From NCBI RefSeq assembly GCF_000577245.1, contig NZ_CBYO010000011.1, positions 124,001 to 188,000 of the forward strand: a DNA stretch of 64,000 nt, in the 5' to 3' direction. The notes under the pieces were generated by a model, which saw only the letters and a program-made list of their open reading frames with translations, ran no database searches and was not told the origin of the DNA. The translations under genes and the position numbers were made by a program. Position 1 is the stretch's first letter. The number at the start of each line of letters is the position of its first letter. The DNA is from Paucisalibacillus algeriensis. Lineage in GTDB: Bacteria > Bacillota > Bacilli > Bacillales > Amphibacillaceae. Below, piece by piece: positions 63,393 to 64,000 of the stretch.

Positions 63393-63545
63393 GCGATTTA
63401 CCGCTCTCGAGGCATTTCTTATTCTATCGGGGGATAGGCTTCGGTGTATACCCACAACGCGATAGCACGAAGTTACTCACCTGCCGCCCCTGTGCTCGGG
63501 AAAAAACGCAAGTGTATTCAGGCCGAGTTTTTAACCGAAGATTAA
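63393..63545. other. GC-rich structured spacer between rpmB and spoVM
   Basis: About 150 bp much richer in G and C than the flanks, in a convergent spacer bounded by two terminators. It holds an inverted repeat CTTCGGT/ACCGAAG (63439-63445 and 63534-63540) and inner CTCGG/CCGAG (63495-63499 and 63523-63527), the latter followed by TTTTT. No convincing gene is present on either strand. The nature is unknown. Confidence 0.5.
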
Positions 63546-63555
63546 CAACCCGTAC

Positions 63556-63591
63556 AAAAAAATTGCTTCTGCCAATAAATGACAAAAGCAA
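63556..63591 (-). terminator. Terminator after spoVM
   Basis: 11-bp stem TTGCTTTTGTC/GGCAGAAGCAA with two G-U pairs (63581-63591 with 63563-63573), 7-base loop, TTTTTTT tail, 8 bases after the spoVM stop. Confidence 0.88.
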
Positions 63592-63598
63592 AGAAAAC

Positions 63599-63682
63599 TT
63601 ACTTATCTTTCTTAAATATCCCGATTACTACACGAACAAATCCTCCAAGTACTCTAGGGAGCTTAATAGTATAAAATTTCAT
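63599..63682 (-). CDS. spoVM: SpoVM, spore coat anchor peptide
   Basis: A 27-codon gene. The start MKFYTIKLPRVLGGFVRVVI, then GIFKKDK, matches B. subtilis SpoVM (MKFYTIKLPKFLGGIVRAML...) with Pro9 conserved. The amphipathic helix senses the curved forespore membrane and anchors SpoIVA. ATG at 63682 has GGAGGAGGG seven bases upstream. It lies between thiN and rpmB, as in B. subtilis, and has a strong terminator. It shows the organism is, or was recently, spore-forming. Confidence 0.93.
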   Translation of the reverse strand: MKFYTIKLPRVLGGFVRVVIGIFKKDK

Positions 63683-63731
63683 AAGTTCGCCCTCCTCCAT
63701 TTACAAACACGAATACATGAATCGCATAAAA

Positions 63732-64000
63732 TTATCCACGACTCCTTACAACTAATACTATGCCTTCATCAAATGAAAAAGTACCATTATTTGATATTAG
63801 CTTGTTCGAAATAGAAAGTGTAGAACCCATTTTAATTGTTGCATTTGTTAATGGATAATAGAACCTAGTAAGTGTTAAGCCCCTTACTTCTTTCGTAATG
63901 GGAATAAAAGATACCGTTGGATAATGAACATTATGTATAATATTATATGCCCCTGGATAATAGAGTATAAGCTCATTGTAACGGTCCATAATGACACCAG
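63732..64000 (-). CDS. thiN: ThiN, thiamine pyrophosphokinase (partial, C-terminal end)
   Basis: The last 89 codons are inside the window; the frame is open to the right edge. FIPITKEVRGLTLTRFYYPL and MGSTLSISNKLISNNGTFSF are characteristic of the C-terminal thiamin-binding domain of thiamine pyrophosphokinases, ending VLVVRSRG. It makes thiamine diphosphate. Position before spoVM is that of B. subtilis thiN (yloS). Confidence 0.9.
   Translation of the reverse strand, partial: GVIMDRYNELILYYPGAYNIIHNVHYPTVSFIPITKEVRGLTLTRFYYPLTNATIKMGSTLSISNKLISNNGTFSFDEGIVLVVRSRG

Noticed and set aside
63472-63481. GGTGAGTAAC on the minus strand, as in 16S rRNA.
   Set aside because: Ten bases only; flanks do not continue as rRNA.
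63326-63814. 162-codon plus-strand open frame.
   Set aside because: It runs antisense through spoVM and the thiN end, has no ribosome site and no protein-like composition.
1-64000. Prophage, insertion sequence, CRISPR array or restriction/defence genes.
   Set aside because: No transposase, integrase other than xerC, phage structural gene, repeat-spacer array or defence gene was seen.

Overview
The window is a 64 kb stretch of the chromosome of a low-GC, spore-forming, flagellated member of the Bacillaceae. Evidence: AT-rich DNA, Bacillus-type Shine-Dalgarno sites, frequent TTG/GTG starts, codY, fapR, fliY and cheC, and a 27-codon spoVM. Gene order matches the Bacillus subtilis block thiN-spoVM-rpmB-yloUV-sdaAB-recG-fapR-plsX-fabDG-acpP-rncS-smc-ftsY-ylxM-ffh-rpsP-rimM-trmD-rplS-rbgA-rnhB-sucCD-dprA-topA-xerC-hslVU-codY-fla/che. 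The mix of conserved order with local insertions and GC-rich dispersed-type repeats suggests an Oceanobacillus/Virgibacillus-like genus; that placement is inference.

Nearly everything reads on the minus strand, so the biological order runs from high to low coordinates. 62.3-64 kb: thiN (cut by the edge), spoVM, and rpmB, which faces the other way. 56.4-62.4 kb: fatty acid kinase fakA with yloU, a short inserted block (purine-type permease on plus, a decayed small ORF, a DsbA-family oxidoreductase with a tiny cysteine-pair protein), then serine dehydratase sdaAB-sdaAA. 50-56.4 kb: recG and the FapR-controlled lipid operon fapR-plsX-fabD-fabG-acpP, then rncS. 42-49.5 kb: smc, ftsY, ylxM, ffh (chromosome condensation and SRP targeting), with a DUF1128 gene inserted on plus. 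38-42.6 kb: rpsP, khpA, ylqD, rimM, trmD, rplS, lepB, rbgA (ribosome and export functions). 31.7-38 kb: rnhB, the FliK/FlhB-like pair ylqG-ylqH, sucC-sucD, dprA. 25.4-31.5 kb: topA, xerC, hslV, hslU, codY. trmFO, expected between topA and xerC, is absent.

1-25 kb is the fla/che operon from flgB to the start of cheC: rod, MS ring, switch and export ATPase genes, hook genes (fliK, flgD, flgE), stator/switch accessories (fliL, swrD), fliM/fliY/cheY, the export gate fliOPQR-flhBA, placement GTPases flhF/flhG, and the chemotaxis core cheB-cheA-cheW-cheC. Genes are packed with 1-11 bp overlaps, indicating translational coupling, and an unusual share start with TTG or GTG.

No complete new multi-gene system, prophage, IS element or CRISPR array is visible. 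The most interesting signals are non-coding or small: a 146-bp palindromic element with 14-bp terminal inverted repeats splitting sucC from sucD, two other GC-rich structured intergenic elements, a possible three-way-junction RNA in front of flgE, a small ORF split at a (GA)6 tract, the cysteine-pair micro-protein coupled to a thioredoxin-fold enzyme, and the stand-alone FliK/FlhB-like ylqG-ylqH pair.
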